Positions 28,646 to 39,473 of a DNA stretch of 62,248 nt are shown piece by piece. Each line of letters opens with the position of its first letter. Position 1 is the stretch's first letter. A program made the translations under genes and the position numbers. The stretch spans positions 1 to 62,248 of the forward strand of contig NTKA01000006.1 in NCBI GenBank assembly GCA_002456975.1, written 5' to 3'. The notes beneath the pieces are model-generated. The model was given only the letters and a program-made list of their open reading frames with translations. It was not told where the DNA came from and did not search any database. Source of the DNA: Halieaceae bacterium MED-G27. GTDB lineage: Bacteria; Pseudomonadota; Gammaproteobacteria; Pseudomonadales; Halieaceae.

Positions 28646-30283
28646 ATGACATCGCGCAAAATTCTCGTGACCTCCGCTCTACCCTATGCCAACGGGCCTT
28701 TGCACCTTGGCCATATGCTCGAGCAGATTCAAACTGACATCTGGGCCCGATTCCAACGGAGTCGCGGTCATCACTGCCGCTATATTTGTGCAGATGACGC
28801 TCACGGCACAGCGATCATGCTGTCGGCAGAGGCTCAAGGCCGCACCCCTGAGGCGCACATTGCCGATATCCAAGTGCACCACCAGTCCGACTCCGAGGGG
28901 TTTTTGGTTTTTTTCGACAACTACCACTCGACCCATGCCGATGAAAACCTGAAGTGGTCAGAGAAGATCTTCACCACCCTTGAGCAGAACGGCCATATCG
29001 CCATTCGCAGCGTGATTCAGGCTTTCGATGAAGAGAAAGGTCTGTTTCTGGCCGACCGGTTCATCAAGGGTAATTGCCCGCGCTGTAAAGCGCCCGATCA
29101 GTACGGGGATAATTGTGAAGCCTGTGGTGCGACGTACTCACCCATGGAACTGATTGATGCGGTATCGGCGCTGTCGGGAACACAGCCTGTCGAAAAAGCG
29201 TCGGACCACCTGTTCTTCACCCTAAGTGCCTTTCATGATCTGCTGGATGGCTGGGTGTCTGCCGACAACCTGCAGCCCGCAGTGGCCAACAAGCTAAGAG
29301 AATGGATTGATGCAGGTCTTCAGGACTGGGATATCAGCAGAGACGCGCCCTATTTTGGCTTCGAGATACCCGGCCACCCCGGCAAATATTTCTATGTCTG
29401 GCTCGATGCACCGATCGGCTACATCGCCAGCCATCAGAACTTCTGTGAGCGAAGCGGCGATGACTTTGATAGCTATTGGCAGTCAGGATCCGACGCCGAG
29501 CTCTACCACTTTATTGGCAAAGATATCATTAACTTTCATGGATTGTTCTGGCCGGCCATGTTGTGGAGTGCGGGCCTGCGATTACCGACCGCCATCTATG
29601 CTCATGGATTCCTAACCGTCGATGGCACCAAGATGTCGAAGAGTCGCGGCACGTTCATCATGGCCTCGACCTATCTCGAGCACTTGAATCCAGAGTACCT
29701 ACGCTACTACTTTGCAGCAAAACTGGGTTCGGGTGTCGATGACATCGATTTAAATCTCGAGGACTTCGTTCAGCGCGTAAACTCTGATCTTGTCGGCAAG
29801 GTGGTCAACATCGCTAGCCGCTGCGCTGGCTTCCTGCGCAAAAAGTTTGATAACCAACTCAGCGTCGACTGCTCAGAGCCCGAACTGATCGGCGAGCTGA
29901 TGGCGGCCGGAGACGGCATTGCCGCGCTTTATGAGGCGAGAGATTTCCAACGTGCAATGCGCGACATCATTGCGCTGGCCGATCGCGCTAATCAGTACAT
30001 CGACGACAAAAAGCCCTGGGTCATGGCCAAAGAAGAGGGCCAAGAACAAGCGGTTCAAGACGCCTGCTCGGTCGGCATCAACTGCTTCCGCGTACTCATG
30101 ACCTACTTAAAACCAGTCCTCCCGGCGATGGCGGAGAAGTCCGAGCAGTTCCTCAATGTGTCGCTGGATTGGGCCTTGCTCGATGCGCCCCTGGAGGCAC
30201 ATACCATCAGTGACTTCAGCCCCTTGATACAGCGTGTAGATCCGGCTTCGATCGACGCTATGGTCGAGGCAAGCAAGGCGTAA
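28646..30283 (+). CDS. metG: Methionyl-tRNA synthetase, short form
   Basis: Charges tRNA-Met. The class I signatures are PLHLGHM (HIGH-like, near residue 18) and KMSKS (near 332), and the zinc-binding knuckle [18 protein letters not shown] is near 144-161. At 545 residues it stops after the anticodon-binding helical domain. The C-terminal EMAPII-like tRNA-binding/dimerisation domain of the 677-residue E. coli enzyme is missing, and no separate fragment follows, so the enzyme is probably monomeric. The end aligns with a natural domain boundary, so this does not look like a truncation. Confidence 0.95.
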   Translation: MTSRKILVTSALPYANGPLHLGHMLEQIQTDIWARFQRSRGHHCRYICADDAHGTAIMLSAEAQGRTPEAHIADIQVHHQSDSEGFLVFFDNYHSTHADENLKWSEKIFTTLEQNGHIAIRSVIQAFDEEKGLFLADRFIKGNCPRCKAPDQYGDNCEACGATYSPMELIDAVSALSGTQPVEKASDHLFFTLSAFHDLLDGWVSADNLQPAVANKLREWIDAGLQDWDISRDAPYFGFEIPGHPGKYFYVWLDAPIGYIASHQNFCERSGDDFDSYWQSGSDAELYHFIGKDIINFHGLFWPAMLWSAGLRLPTAIYAHGFLTVDGTKMSKSRGTFIMASTYLEHLNPEYLRYYFAAKLGSGVDDIDLNLEDFVQRVNSDLVGKVVNIASRCAGFLRKKFDNQLSVDCSEPELIGELMAAGDGIAALYEARDFQRAMRDIIALADRANQYIDDKKPWVMAKEEGQEQAVQDACSVGINCFRVLMTYLKPVLPAMAEKSEQFLNVSLDWALLDAPLEAHTISDFSPLIQRVDPASIDAMVEASKA

Positions 30284-30376
30284 GGTATTCTTTACACCCA
30301 CTGTCAGATCGCCTTAATTTTCTCTAATATGGGTGACCTAGAGAGTAGATGGGTAGCGTGAGCCCACTGGAGAATC

Positions 30377-30955
30377 ATGTTCGGGGAATATGCAGCGTTA
30401 TTGGTCGCTGCGGTACTGGTCAATAATTTTGTGCTGGTGCAATTTTTGGGTCTCTGCCCCTTTATGGGCGTGTCCAACAAATTGGACACTGCTATCGGCA
30501 TGTCTGCGGCCACGACCTTTGTACTCACCCTGGCGTCTGTGTGCAGCTTTCTCACCTATGAGTATTTGTTAACACCTCTCGATCTCACCTACTTGCGCAC
30601 GCTAAGCTTTATTTTAGTTATTGCGGTAGTGGTGCAATTCACCGAGATGGTCGTTCGCAAAACCAGCCCGCTCCTGCATCGAGTACTCGGCGTTTATTTG
30701 CCCCTGATCACCACGAATTGTGCGGTGCTAGGGGTTGCTCTGCTCAATATCAACCAGGCACATAACTTTATGCAGAGCTTGTTCTACGGACTGGGCGCGG
30801 CATTGGGTTTTTCGCTGGTGCTGGTGCTGTTTGCAGCAATGCGTGAACGTCTCGTGGTTGCCGACATACCAGAACCCTTTCAGGGCGCTGCGATTGGGAT
30901 GATTACTGCCGGGCTGGCGTCCTTGGCCTTTATGGGCTTTGCGGGCTTAGTCTGA
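30377..30955 (+). CDS. rsxA: Electron transport complex subunit RsxA/RnfA
   Basis: Integral membrane subunit of the ion-translocating NADH:ferredoxin oxidoreductase (Rnf/Rsx). 192 residues with six hydrophobic segments. The paired Cys-containing motifs [13 protein letters not shown] and [11 protein letters not shown], inverted in the membrane relative to each other, hold the intramembrane iron-sulfur centre in recent structures. It starts the six-gene operon; the next gene begins at its stop. Confidence 0.96.
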   Translation: MFGEYAALLVAAVLVNNFVLVQFLGLCPFMGVSNKLDTAIGMSAATTFVLTLASVCSFLTYEYLLTPLDLTYLRTLSFILVIAVVVQFTEMVVRKTSPLLHRVLGVYLPLITTNCAVLGVALLNINQAHNFMQSLFYGLGAALGFSLVLVLFAAMRERLVVADIPEPFQGAAIGMITAGLASLAFMGFAGLV

Positions 30956-31563
30956 TGCTTGATGTTCTTGTGGACTCACCGATTCTGCTCGCGCTCACTG
31001 CGATCGTGGGCATGGGTGTTGTGTTGGGCAGTCTGCTCGGATTCGCGTCGGTGAAGTTTGAGGTCGAAGGCAACCCGCTCAGCGACCAGATCAATTCCAT
31101 ATTGCCCCAGACGCAATGCGGCCAATGCGGTTACCCCGGTTGTCGCCCATATGCCGAAGCCATTGCTGACGGCGATGCGATTAACAAATGCCCCCCAGGC
31201 GGCGAGGACACCATTCAAGCACTGGCGAACCTCTTGGATGTCGAACCTGAGCCACTCGATGCTGAGCACGGTACTGAGAAAGAGCCATTGGTCGCTTATA
31301 TCCGAGAAGCGGAGTGTATTGGTTGTACCAAATGCATTCAGGCCTGCCCTGTCGATGCGATTTTGGGCGCTGCAAAAGTCATGCATACCGTCATTGCCGA
31401 TGAATGCACCGGCTGTGACCTCTGCGTTGAACCCTGCCCGGTCGACTGCATCGATATGGTTCCCAGGAAAACGGGTATTCGCCATTGGTCCTGGCCATTG
31501 CCTAACTCAGACAACTCACCTCTGGTGATCGCGTCGGATCGAAACGTGGACGTAGCCGCGTGA
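30955..31563 (+). CDS. rsxB: Electron transport complex subunit RsxB/RnfB
   Basis: Iron-sulfur subunit of the Rsx complex. The 202 residues have one N-terminal membrane anchor (about residues 8-28). A 4Fe-4S binding domain follows with [18 protein letters not shown], then a two-cluster ferredoxin domain ([12 protein letters not shown] and [12 protein letters not shown]). It overlaps rsxA by one base and rsxC by four. Confidence 0.96.
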   Translation: MLDVLVDSPILLALTAIVGMGVVLGSLLGFASVKFEVEGNPLSDQINSILPQTQCGQCGYPGCRPYAEAIADGDAINKCPPGGEDTIQALANLLDVEPEPLDAEHGTEKEPLVAYIREAECIGCTKCIQACPVDAILGAAKVMHTVIADECTGCDLCVEPCPVDCIDMVPRKTGIRHWSWPLPNSDNSPLVIASDRNVDVAA

Positions 31564-33086
31564 GGCAGATCCACGACATCCACGGTGGGATCCACCCGCC
31601 CGAGCGCAAAGAACTCTCGCGCCCCGGCAACGTTATCGACGGGCCGGTACCTGCTCAACTAGTCCTACCACTCAGTCAGCACATCGGAGCCCCGGCCAGT
31701 CCGGTTGTCAATATTGGTGATCAGGTGCTCGGAGGACAGATGATTGCCGAGGCCCAAGGCCCCGTGAGCGTTCCAGTCCACGCGCCAAGCTCCGGCACCG
31801 TAATCGCCATCGAATCGAGAGCCGTACCACATGCCTCAGGTATGTCGGATACCTGCATCGTTGTCGAACTCGATGGGCAAGATACGTGGACGCCGACCTC
31901 GGGCATAACAGACTGGCGTCAACACAACCGGCTAGAGCTGATGAACTGTGTGCGCCAAGCAGGCATCGCTGGCCTCGGCGGTGCCGGTTTCCCCACGGCC
32001 ATTAAATTGGCTTCCGACCGCGATGAAGGCATTCACACCCTGATTATCAACGGCACCGAATGCGAGCCGTATATTTCAGCTGACGATACGGTGATGCAAT
32101 GTTATGCCGAGGAGATCGTAGCGGGTGCAGAGATCCTCGCGCACATCGTCGGCGCTGAGACCATTTTGTTAGCGGTGGAAGACAATAAGCCCGACGCAGC
32201 GGCAGCTATGACCGCCGCAGCGCAGAACTGCGAGATGGCCGAGGTGGTCACCTTCCCCACCAAATACCCGTCAGGCGGCGAAAAACAGCTCATCGAAATC
32301 TTGCTGAACGCGCAGGTTCCCAGTGGTGGCATTCCTGCCGATATCGGTGTCCTGTGTCAGAACCCCAGCACTGCGATAGCGGTATTGGAGGCGATTACAC
32401 TGGGCAAACCGCTGACCACCCGAGTAACGACGGTTACGGGCGAAGCGGTAGGTGACCCCGGCAACCGTCGTGTCATGCTTGGTACCCCTATCAAAGATCT
32501 ACTCGGCCAAGCCGGCTTTGACTCAACCGCCGGCAATAGGGTGCTTCACGGCGGACCGATGATGGGATTTGCTGTGACCGATCTTGATATGCCGGTGGTT
32601 AAAATCACGAACTGCGTCTTAGCGCCCACGGCGGAGGAACTGCCCCCGCCGCAGCCGGCACAACCCTGTATTCGATGCGGACATTGCGCCGAGGCCTGTC
32701 CGGCCTCACTATTACCACAGCAGCTGTACTGGTACGCCCGTGCCAAAGACCACGAGCAACTCGAACGTCATAACCTATTAGATTGCATCGAGTGCGGCGC
32801 CTGTGCCTATGTCTGTCCTAGCCACATTCCGCTGGTGCAGTACTACCGATCAGCCAAGAGCGGTATCAAAGACGCGCAACAGGAAAAAATCCGCTCGGAT
32901 AATTCTCGGGGTCGCTTCGAGGCGCGTCAGGAACGACTCGAGCGCGAAGCTACCGCTAAAGAGGCAAAACGGGCAGCGCGAAAAGCGGCAGCCGAAGCGC
33001 GAGCCGCCTCAGGCGAAGATCCCGTTCAAGCGGCTATCGAGCGTGCGAAGGCGAAAAAGGCAGAACAACAGGAAGCGGATTCATGA
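31560..33086 (+). CDS. rsxC: Electron transport complex subunit RsxC/RnfC
   Basis: Peripheral subunit that binds NADH/FMN and two [4Fe-4S] clusters. The clusters lie in [12 protein letters not shown] and [12 protein letters not shown] near residues 371-420, and the flavoprotein region has [13 protein letters not shown]. At 508 residues it is shorter than the E. coli protein because the alanine-rich tail is reduced to one unit ([17 protein letters not shown]) after a charged coiled-coil. The start ATG/GTG overlaps rsxB by 4 bases. Confidence 0.95.
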   Translation: MRQIHDIHGGIHPPERKELSRPGNVIDGPVPAQLVLPLSQHIGAPASPVVNIGDQVLGGQMIAEAQGPVSVPVHAPSSGTVIAIESRAVPHASGMSDTCIVVELDGQDTWTPTSGITDWRQHNRLELMNCVRQAGIAGLGGAGFPTAIKLASDRDEGIHTLIINGTECEPYISADDTVMQCYAEEIVAGAEILAHIVGAETILLAVEDNKPDAAAAMTAAAQNCEMAEVVTFPTKYPSGGEKQLIEILLNAQVPSGGIPADIGVLCQNPSTAIAVLEAITLGKPLTTRVTTVTGEAVGDPGNRRVMLGTPIKDLLGQAGFDSTAGNRVLHGGPMMGFAVTDLDMPVVKITNCVLAPTAEELPPPQPAQPCIRCGHCAEACPASLLPQQLYWYARAKDHEQLERHNLLDCIECGACAYVCPSHIPLVQYYRSAKSGIKDAQQEKIRSDNSRGRFEARQERLEREATAKEAKRAARKAAAEARAASGEDPVQAAIERAKAKKAEQQEADS

Positions 33087-34114
33087 GTCTGCTTCACGTG
33101 TCATCACCCCACATCCACGGGCCCAATTCATCGGTCGAATCGGTGATGAAGCAGGTATTGCTCGCCACGATTCCCGGGGTAGTGGTGATGACCTATTTCT
33201 TTGGGCCGGGAACCCTGCTCAACATCCTGGTGGGTGGCGCCATGGCTCTGGCCTTTGAAGCCTGGGCGCTCTGGCTACGAGGCCGAGACTACAAAACAAT
33301 TGTGCGTGACCACAGCATCGTTGTGACCTCGACCCTGCTGTGTATTGCAATCCCGCCCTACGCTCCCTGGTGGCTATTGCTTGTGGGTATCGGGATATCG
33401 GTTCTACTCGGCAAGCACGCCTTTGGTGGCCTCGGCTACAACCCATTCAATCCGGCCATGGTGGGCTATGTCGTTCTGCTGATCTCGTTCCCACTGCAAA
33501 TGAGCAGTTGGACCGAGCCGCGCGGTATCGGCGAGGTGCCTGGTTTTGTAGACGCCATCACCGCGTTGTTTGTACCAGGTAGCTACGATGCCATTACCGC
33601 CGCCACACCTCTCGATCTTTTCCGGCAGAACGAAGGCATGATGTTCAGCGATCTGATGAGCGCGCGTCCCGAAATGATGGGCACCATCGCGGGCGTCGGC
33701 TGGGATTGGGTCAACCTCGCCTTTTTGCTCGGCGGTGTCTGGCTGTTGCGACAACGTGTTTTTACCTGGCACGCGCCGGTGGGCATGCTAGGAGCATTGG
33801 CACTGTGTGCTGTTATCGGCTTCGATGACGGCAGTTCAACCGGTGGCGGCTCGATGCTGTTCCACCTGTTTTCGGGTGCCACGATGTTCGGCGCGTTCTT
33901 CATTATTACCGACCCGGTAAGTTCCGCAGTCTCCAACCGCGGGCGGCTGATATTCGGTGCCTTGGTGGGCCTATTGGTCTATCTGATCAGAGTCCATGGC
34001 AACTATCCCGACGCCGTGGCCTTTGGGGTACTGATCATGAATTTTGCTGCCCCCTTTATCGACCAATACACTCAGCCAACAGTGTATGGCATGCGGCAGG
34101 AGACAAAGGAATGA
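33083..34114 (+). CDS. rsxD: Electron transport complex subunit RsxD/RnfD
   Basis: Membrane subunit that carries covalently bound FMN. 343 residues with about nine to ten transmembrane segments. The flavinylation threonine lies in FSGATMFGAFFIITDP, and FGGLGYNPFNPAMVGYV is also conserved. It overlaps both neighbours by 4 bases. The complex is expected to couple electron transfer to sodium or proton movement, and to help keep SoxR reduced in enterics. Confidence 0.95.
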   Translation: MSLLHVSSPHIHGPNSSVESVMKQVLLATIPGVVVMTYFFGPGTLLNILVGGAMALAFEAWALWLRGRDYKTIVRDHSIVVTSTLLCIAIPPYAPWWLLLVGIGISVLLGKHAFGGLGYNPFNPAMVGYVVLLISFPLQMSSWTEPRGIGEVPGFVDAITALFVPGSYDAITAATPLDLFRQNEGMMFSDLMSARPEMMGTIAGVGWDWVNLAFLLGGVWLLRQRVFTWHAPVGMLGALALCAVIGFDDGSSTGGGSMLFHLFSGATMFGAFFIITDPVSSAVSNRGRLIFGALVGLLVYLIRVHGNYPDAVAFGVLIMNFAAPFIDQYTQPTVYGMRQETKE

Positions 34115-34755
34115 GGATTGTCACCGCCAGCATCGTGGGTGGCGCCCTACTCGCCGGTTTCGCAGCAATAGGCGCAGGCTTGATCAGCTCGATTTACGAG
34201 CAGACCAAAGAACCGATTGCCGCAGCGGAGCGGGCAGCGGAAGCACGTCAACTGCTAGAAATCTTCCCCGCATCAACTCATGACAATGTGCTGATCGACG
34301 ATACCTTTGACGTACTAGCCAATGACCCCCTACTGGCCCTGCGCGAAGTCGGAACCGGCTATCGTGTGCGCCAGTCCGATGAGGTTGTTGGCGTAATCCT
34401 GCCTTCGACCGCACGGGACGGGTATAGCGGTGATATCCGCTTGTTGGTGGGTGTCGACCGCAACGGTAGTCTTGCTGGCGTTAGGGTGCTCAGTCATCGA
34501 GAAACGCCCGGACTCGGCGATAAGGTAGAGCTCAAAAAGTCCGATTGGGTCCTGTCATTTGATGGCCGCTCACTTGAAAATCCATCGAGCGATGAATGGG
34601 CGGTCACCAAGGATGGTGGCGAGTTTGACGCCTTCACGGGCGCCACGGTGACACCACGAGCAGTGGTGAAAGCGGTGCGTGAAGCACTGCGTTACGCCGA
34701 AGAAAATACCGCTGATTTATTTGAAGCCAGCGACGCTATGGAGACTGAATCATGA
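34111..34755 (+). CDS. rsxG: Electron transport complex subunit RsxG/RnfG
   Basis: 214 residues: an N-terminal membrane anchor (about residues 3-25) and a periplasmic FMN-binding domain with the flavinylation motif [14 protein letters not shown] near residue 172 (Thr of TGAT). [14 protein letters not shown] and [11 protein letters not shown] are family motifs. It is coupled to rsxD and rsxE by 4-base overlaps. Confidence 0.95.
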   Translation: MRIVTASIVGGALLAGFAAIGAGLISSIYEQTKEPIAAAERAAEARQLLEIFPASTHDNVLIDDTFDVLANDPLLALREVGTGYRVRQSDEVVGVILPSTARDGYSGDIRLLVGVDRNGSLAGVRVLSHRETPGLGDKVELKKSDWVLSFDGRSLENPSSDEWAVTKDGGEFDAFTGATVTPRAVVKAVREALRYAEENTADLFEASDAMETES

Positions 34756-35459
34756 GCACAATCAGCTATGGACAGCTCGTTCACAATGGTCTGTGGAAGA
34801 ACAATCCTGCGCTCGTGCAGCTGTTGGGGCTGTGCCCTCTTCTTGCGGTCACCGCTTCAGTGGTGAATGCACTGGGACTAGCCGCCGCCACCTTATTCGT
34901 ACTGGTGACGTCCAATCTCTGCGTATCACTGATCCGAAATGTCGTCACCGATTCGATTCGACTACCTGCCTTTGTACTAATCATCGCGGCGGCAGTCACC
35001 GGCACCGAGCTACTGATGCAAGCCTACACCTATGAGCTATACCAAGTACTCGGGATCTTTCTGCCGCTGATTACCACGAATTGCGTGATTCTTGGTCGTG
35101 CCGATGCCTTCGCGGCCAAGAATCCGCTGGGACCGGCGCTAGTTGATGGGCTGATGATGGGCGTTGGCTTTGGCGCGGTTTTAGTGGTCCTCGGAGCAAT
35201 TCGAGAGTTGCTTGGAACCGGTATGTTGTTTGCCAACATGGATTTATTATTCGGCGCACAGGCTGCCAGCTGGACACTTGTGATCGCGGAAAACTACGTG
35301 GGCTTTTTGCTCGCTATTCTTCCTCCAGGCGCATTCATTATTACCGGACTGCTAATTGCCGCCAAAAATATTATCGATACCCGTATCGAGCGACGTAAGC
35401 AGATCGAGGTGGTAACCGCGGGTAATAAACGAGTGCGCGTGACGGGTGACGTGGCTTAG
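34752..35459 (+). CDS. rsxE: Electron transport complex subunit RsxE/RnfE
   Basis: Homologue of RsxA with inverted topology: 235 residues and six membrane segments. The Cys motifs are [11 protein letters not shown] and [16 protein letters not shown]. It is the last gene of the operon. nth, its usual partner downstream, is instead in the dap operon near 5 kb. Its stop overlaps the tail of the convergent gene on the minus strand by 4 bases. Confidence 0.96.
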   Translation: MSTISYGQLVHNGLWKNNPALVQLLGLCPLLAVTASVVNALGLAAATLFVLVTSNLCVSLIRNVVTDSIRLPAFVLIIAAAVTGTELLMQAYTYELYQVLGIFLPLITTNCVILGRADAFAAKNPLGPALVDGLMMGVGFGAVLVVLGAIRELLGTGMLFANMDLLFGAQAASWTLVIAENYVGFLLAILPPGAFIITGLLIAAKNIIDTRIERRKQIEVVTAGNKRVRVTGDVA

Positions 35460-35860
35460 CTCGCGCTATCCCCGAGTACCAAGGTGTTTAAAATCTCATC
35501 GACCGAGGCATCATCGAGCCCTGCATCGTCCTCATGACAGAGATAGCTCATGTACAGCAACACCGACCCGGCGCCGACATACCATTCTCTGATCGACGCA
35601 TCGCTCTCAGAAAAAAACCCCGTAACTCCGTTAAAAGCGCCTGTGGTTGCGGCTGACCAAGTCTCAACCTCGGGCGATTCTTCGGTTGCCATCGCGACCA
35701 GCTCGTCTGGAGTCACCACGCCAGACTCTTTACACAGTGCGGTAATCACTAACTCACCAACATCGTCCTGATCAACGATCCGAACGCTATTTTCTTCGTG
35801 ACTGGCAGCCCACTCCACAGGCAAAATCAAACACCAGTAATCGGTTTCAAGTACTTTCAT
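35456..35860 (-). CDS. Uncharacterised protein downstream of rimI
   Basis: 134 residues, acidic, with no signal peptide or membrane segment. It starts [20 protein letters not shown] and has a compact mix of strands and helices with two Cys. I do not recognise the family. Its ATG overlaps the rimI stop by 4 bases, so it belongs to the holD-rimI transcript; it converges on rsxE with a 4-base overlap of the two stops. Confidence 0.65.
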   Translation of the reverse strand: MKVLETDYWCLILPVEWAASHEENSVRIVDQDDVGELVITALCKESGVVTPDELVAMATEESPEVETWSAATTGAFNGVTGFFSESDASIREWYVGAGSVLLYMSYLCHEDDAGLDDASVDEILNTLVLGDSAS

Positions 35861-36315
35861 GATGGGCTTGTCGCGCTCGGGTTCAATGATTTTCGCATAA
35901 CCAGTGCGTCTTCGCGCCCCTGTGCTCCGCGATAATACCCGCGCCGCCGCGACTCGAGTGAAAATCCCAATCGTTCATAAAGCGCAATCGCCGCACTGTT
36001 GGTCTCTCGGACATCGAGGAAGATATCGGTACGCTCCTGAGTCAACAAATTAGGAGTTACGGTGTCGATTAGATGACTCGCTATCCCTTGGCGCCGATAG
36101 GCGTCTGCCACTCTGACATCGATAATCTCGACAGCATCATCACTCAGCAATAGCCACAGGACGCCAACCACTTCACCATGAATATTGACTCGAAATGCGC
36201 GGGTGTGAGGCTTCTGCAAGAGCTGAGACAGCGCTTCAAAGGATGGACCATCGGTATGGTCATAAAAGCTCGCGAGCTCTGACAAATCATCAACGCCGAT
36301 CTCAATGACCTGCAT
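35857..36315 (-). CDS. rimI: Ribosomal protein S18-alanine N-acetyltransferase
   Basis: 152-residue GNAT enzyme that acetylates the N-terminal alanine of S18. The acetyl-CoA loop is RRQGIAS in VADAYRRQGIASHLI, and the C-terminal block FLDVRETNSAAIALYERLGF and GYYRGAQGREDALVM is characteristic of RimI. It lies downstream of a divergent holD-like gene, the same order as E. coli holD-rimI. Confidence 0.92.
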   Translation of the reverse strand: MQVIEIGVDDLSELASFYDHTDGPSFEALSQLLQKPHTRAFRVNIHGEVVGVLWLLLSDDAVEIIDVRVADAYRRQGIASHLIDTVTPNLLTQERTDIFLDVRETNSAAIALYERLGFSLESRRRGYYRGAQGREDALVMRKSLNPSATSPS

Positions 36316-36325
36316 TGCGAGTACG

Positions 36326-37042
36326 TCAGCTAGTCAGCGTCCGCAGGGGTTTGAGGGCTTCCCATGCGGTTGCCTTGAGCTGGGGGTTTTCGAGCATGGC
36401 AAGCGTCGAGGGAATTAGGACACCCGCGTCCGCAATCCTTGCCGGCAAGTAATCACAGGGTCCCATTGCAATCACGCGCTTGGCTTCATGGTCGCGGGCC
36501 AAACGTTGAATTAGCCCCTGCAATGCCTGAGCTGCACTATCGCTATCGCTATTGAGGGCCGATGCACCAGCCGGCGGCCAATCAAACTGCTGATGATTAA
36601 CCGAAACGCTCGAACCCGACACAGCGCGAGCCATAGCGGCCACCAGCGCTAGCTGATCTTGGCGGATTAAGCCATCCGCTATTTGCTCCACCCACAAGAA
36701 GGGGCCGGCAGCGACCAACACCATAGAAAACTGCACGGACTCCGACTTTCTCGCTGCTGGTTGAGACTTGGTCTCTGCGTCCACCCGAGGAGTCGATGCG
36801 ATTGTCGGAGCAATCGGAGGCCTAGAAACGTTAGGTCGAGCCGCGTCAGCGCTTGCCACCGACTGCTTCGCTATGGGCTCCTGCTTAGGTAGGAGTTTCC
36901 GCACTGACGGCTTAGCACCCGCGACATCTCTAATCGATACCAACGAGGGTATCCCCATGGCCTGCAAAGCCTTACGGCGTGCCATTTCAACCCGAAGCTC
37001 GTTATCCGTAGCTGTCGGCATGTTGTCGTTTTCAGCTGACAT
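36326..37042 (-). CDS. holD: DNA polymerase III psi subunit (HolD)-like
   Basis: 238 residues from the ATG at 37042; starts at 37117 or 36982 are possible and none has a clear ribosome binding site. The N-terminal part MARRKALQAMGIPSLVSI resembles the E. coli HolD N-terminus (RRDWQLQQLGITQWSLRR), which binds the tau/gamma clamp loader. A low-complexity Pro/Ala/Ser linker (about 40-110) follows, then a globular domain ending TLAMLENPQLKATAWEALKPL, like the HolD end. The position just before rimI matches E. coli, and the longer linker matches Pseudomonas psi. The identification combines weak sequence and strong synteny. Confidence 0.7.
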   Translation of the reverse strand: MSAENDNMPTATDNELRVEMARRKALQAMGIPSLVSIRDVAGAKPSVRKLLPKQEPIAKQSVASADAARPNVSRPPIAPTIASTPRVDAETKSQPAARKSESVQFSMVLVAAGPFLWVEQIADGLIRQDQLALVAAMARAVSGSSVSVNHQQFDWPPAGASALNSDSDSAAQALQGLIQRLARDHEAKRVIAMGPCDYLPARIADAGVLIPSTLAMLENPQLKATAWEALKPLRTLTS

Positions 37043-37287
37043 TACGGCAGTGTCGCATGCATGATCAAGTGACGCCAGGCGCACTGGTGGGCGTGGCAGG
37101 CTATGCGCTCGGGACATTTATAGGTACAGCGCTATTTCAGTTCTGGTAGGTCCTATCCTGAGTTAGCACTCGAGCCAAGACGGCTTGGCCTCTTCCCATG
37201 AAACAGCGATAATAAACGTATGGTCTTTATTCACGACCGTCGCGTAATAACCTAACCTAATAATTGTTGCGACCCGGCATCTCTACT

Positions 37288-38154
37288 ATGAATGACATTG
37301 CGTCAGAATTCGTTGAACCCGCATTCGAGTACTACTTAGTCGACGAGCCCAAACTGACTTACGAGTCGCCTGATGATGGGCCGCTCGCGCGTGCGTTTGT
37401 GCGACTTCTGGAGCGAGTATTAGGGCGCAACAAGATGGAAGAGCATTATCAGGGACTTAAAGATCGCAACTTATCGCCCAAAGATTTCTTCCACGAAGCC
37501 TTCAAGCTGACAAATATCACGCTCGATGGCGACATGTCGCAACTCGACAACCTCCCGAAAGAAGGGCCGGTGTTATTTATCGCGAATCACCCTTTCGGTG
37601 TCATCGACGGCTTAATCATGTGCAAAATTGCGCTAGATTACGCCAACGATTTTAAGGTCGTCATCAACTCATTGCTGTGTCAGGACCGCGATTTGGTCCC
37701 GCACTTTCTCCCGATCGATTTCTCCGAAACCAAAGAAGCAGCTAAGCGAAATGTTAGATCAAAGCAATTATCCGGTCAGGCACTCGCAGATAATATTCCA
37801 CTGATTCTGTTTCCATCGGGTATGGTGTCTACCGCATATGCGCCTGGCTTTGGCAAGGTGGTTGATGCGCCATGGACGACCTTTATTGCCAAATTGATCA
37901 TGCAATATCAGCCGACCGTGGTTCCTGTATTTTTCCATGGGCAGAACACGCGGCTTTTCCATGTCGCATCGAACATCGCTGAGCCATTCCGAATGGCGAT
38001 GCATATGCGCGAGGCCCTACTTCGATTCGGCACAACCATTTCGCTGGATGTGGGTGCGCCGATCACGCCCGAGGAATATGCCGATATCGATGGTCGGCAA
38101 GCGATGACCGAGCATTTCTACAATATCGTGCAGAACACCCGGGTAGCACGCTAA
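37288..38154 (+). CDS. Lysophospholipid acyltransferase family protein
   Basis: 288 residues from the ATG at 37288 (a TTG at 37264 is the outer limit). The PlsC-type motif appears as IANHPFGVIDGLIM, the NHP-G-DG version found in hemolysin-like or DUF374-related acyltransferases. Later blocks are IPLILFPSGMVST and PTVVPVFFHGQNTRLFH. It probably acylates a lysophospholipid or aminolipid; the exact acceptor is unknown. It is monocistronic, divergent from holD and convergent with the MFS gene (1-base gap). Confidence 0.85.
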   Translation: MNDIASEFVEPAFEYYLVDEPKLTYESPDDGPLARAFVRLLERVLGRNKMEEHYQGLKDRNLSPKDFFHEAFKLTNITLDGDMSQLDNLPKEGPVLFIANHPFGVIDGLIMCKIALDYANDFKVVINSLLCQDRDLVPHFLPIDFSETKEAAKRNVRSKQLSGQALADNIPLILFPSGMVSTAYAPGFGKVVDAPWTTFIAKLIMQYQPTVVPVFFHGQNTRLFHVASNIAEPFRMAMHMREALLRFGTTISLDVGAPITPEEYADIDGRQAMTEHFYNIVQNTRVAR

Positions 38155-38155
38155 A

Positions 38156-39454
38156 TCAATCGGCAGGCGGCTCGTCGTCTCGACTGATTCGCATGAGCCA
38201 AAATGCCAAAGCCGCGCCGACAAAACCGAAAACGGCGACACCACCGAAGTAAATCTGGAACCCCAGTGGCCCGGGGTAAGCAGTTGTGAGTTGGGTATTG
38301 ATCCACGGCAAGTAGATTTCGGGGGTATACCCCAGCATCGAAACTAGTCCTATCGCCAACCCCATGCGCTCTGGCGGGATATTACAAGTCCGAAAGGTGG
38401 CCCAGTAAATACCTCTGACGCCAAAAACAAGCGCCGATGAGCCCGCGACAACGCATACGAGCATGGCCCAAGGAGCACTCGATGGCATCGCTATCAGCGC
38501 GAATAAGGATAAACCACTCACTGCCAATAAGACGCCAAGCGATCGCACGGGGTGAAAACGATCACCCACAAAACCAGCGATGACGGCGCCTAAAGGCCGC
38601 ATCCAAAGTCTAACCGTCGTGAGGCCGCCAACGGCCACCGCGCTCAAGCCGAACTGCACCTGCAGATAATTCGAATAGGAGTAAGTGGCATAGAACATCT
38701 GATAGCCCGCAAGGATGCAGAGTGCTACCAACCAGATTCTAATATTGCGCAACAAACTGCCGAGATCTCGTAACGTCTGACTGAAAGAAGCACCGCTCGA
38801 CTCAGGTCTCGCTGCCTCACCCGATTGACCCGAGCTGCTATCTAGAATCAACCACAGTAGTGGTCCCGTCACTAGACAAACACTGCTGTAAAAATAGATG
38901 ACCTGAACCATCGCACTTTGATCACTGACATCTAAGGACGATAAGGCGTACGCAAACCAGGCCACCGCGATGCTAGCCAACAGCGCTTCAAATAAACCCC
39001 GTCCAGCCTCCAGCAAGCCAAAATAGCGGGCCTGCAAATGGCCCGGCGCAAGTAATGCGACCCCTTTCAACAGCGCCGACCAGAAGGTCAGACCTGTGGT
39101 CACGCCCCAAGCGCCGAAGATGATTAAAAGCTGACTCGGTGAGGGGATTTGGGCATACCAAACGCCGAGAAGCCCTGTGGCGAAGACGGAGAATGACAGC
39201 AATACTCGTGGCGTAAAGCGATCGGCTACCCAACCACTGGGTACATAGCTGAGAAAAAACATGATGCCCAAAATGCTCGAGTGCTGATTCAACTGCGCAA
39301 GGCTGATATCAAACGTGGATAGCAGGGTCAGTTCGAAATTCTGGCGAAGGTATAGCAGTGGGTAAATCGAGCCCCCTGCCACGATAAACAGAGTCAATCG
39401 AATATAACGGAGCAACTCCGAACCGCCTTCCGGTGGGTTATTTTCTGATGTCAT
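38156..39454 (-). CDS. Major facilitator superfamily transporter
   Basis: 432 residues from the ATG at 39454 (MTSENNPPEGGSELL), preferred to a TTG seven codons earlier. There are twelve hydrophobic segments. The loop 2-3 motif is VPSGWVADRFTPRVLLSFSV, and its second-half counterpart is GFVGDRFHPVRSLG. It resembles sugar-phosphate/nitrate-type MFS permeases in general layout only; the substrate cannot be named. A strong hairpin separates it from the ACR3 gene upstream. Confidence 0.87.
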   Translation of the reverse strand: MTSENNPPEGGSELLRYIRLTLFIVAGGSIYPLLYLRQNFELTLLSTFDISLAQLNQHSSILGIMFFLSYVPSGWVADRFTPRVLLSFSVFATGLLGVWYAQIPSPSQLLIIFGAWGVTTGLTFWSALLKGVALLAPGHLQARYFGLLEAGRGLFEALLASIAVAWFAYALSSLDVSDQSAMVQVIYFYSSVCLVTGPLLWLILDSSSGQSGEAARPESSGASFSQTLRDLGSLLRNIRIWLVALCILAGYQMFYATYSYSNYLQVQFGLSAVAVGGLTTVRLWMRPLGAVIAGFVGDRFHPVRSLGVLLAVSGLSLFALIAMPSSAPWAMLVCVVAGSSALVFGVRGIYWATFRTCNIPPERMGLAIGLVSMLGYTPEIYLPWINTQLTTAYPGPLGFQIYFGGVAVFGFVGAALAFWLMRISRDDEPPAD

Positions 39455-39473
39455 AGCACCAGGATAACGCGCC

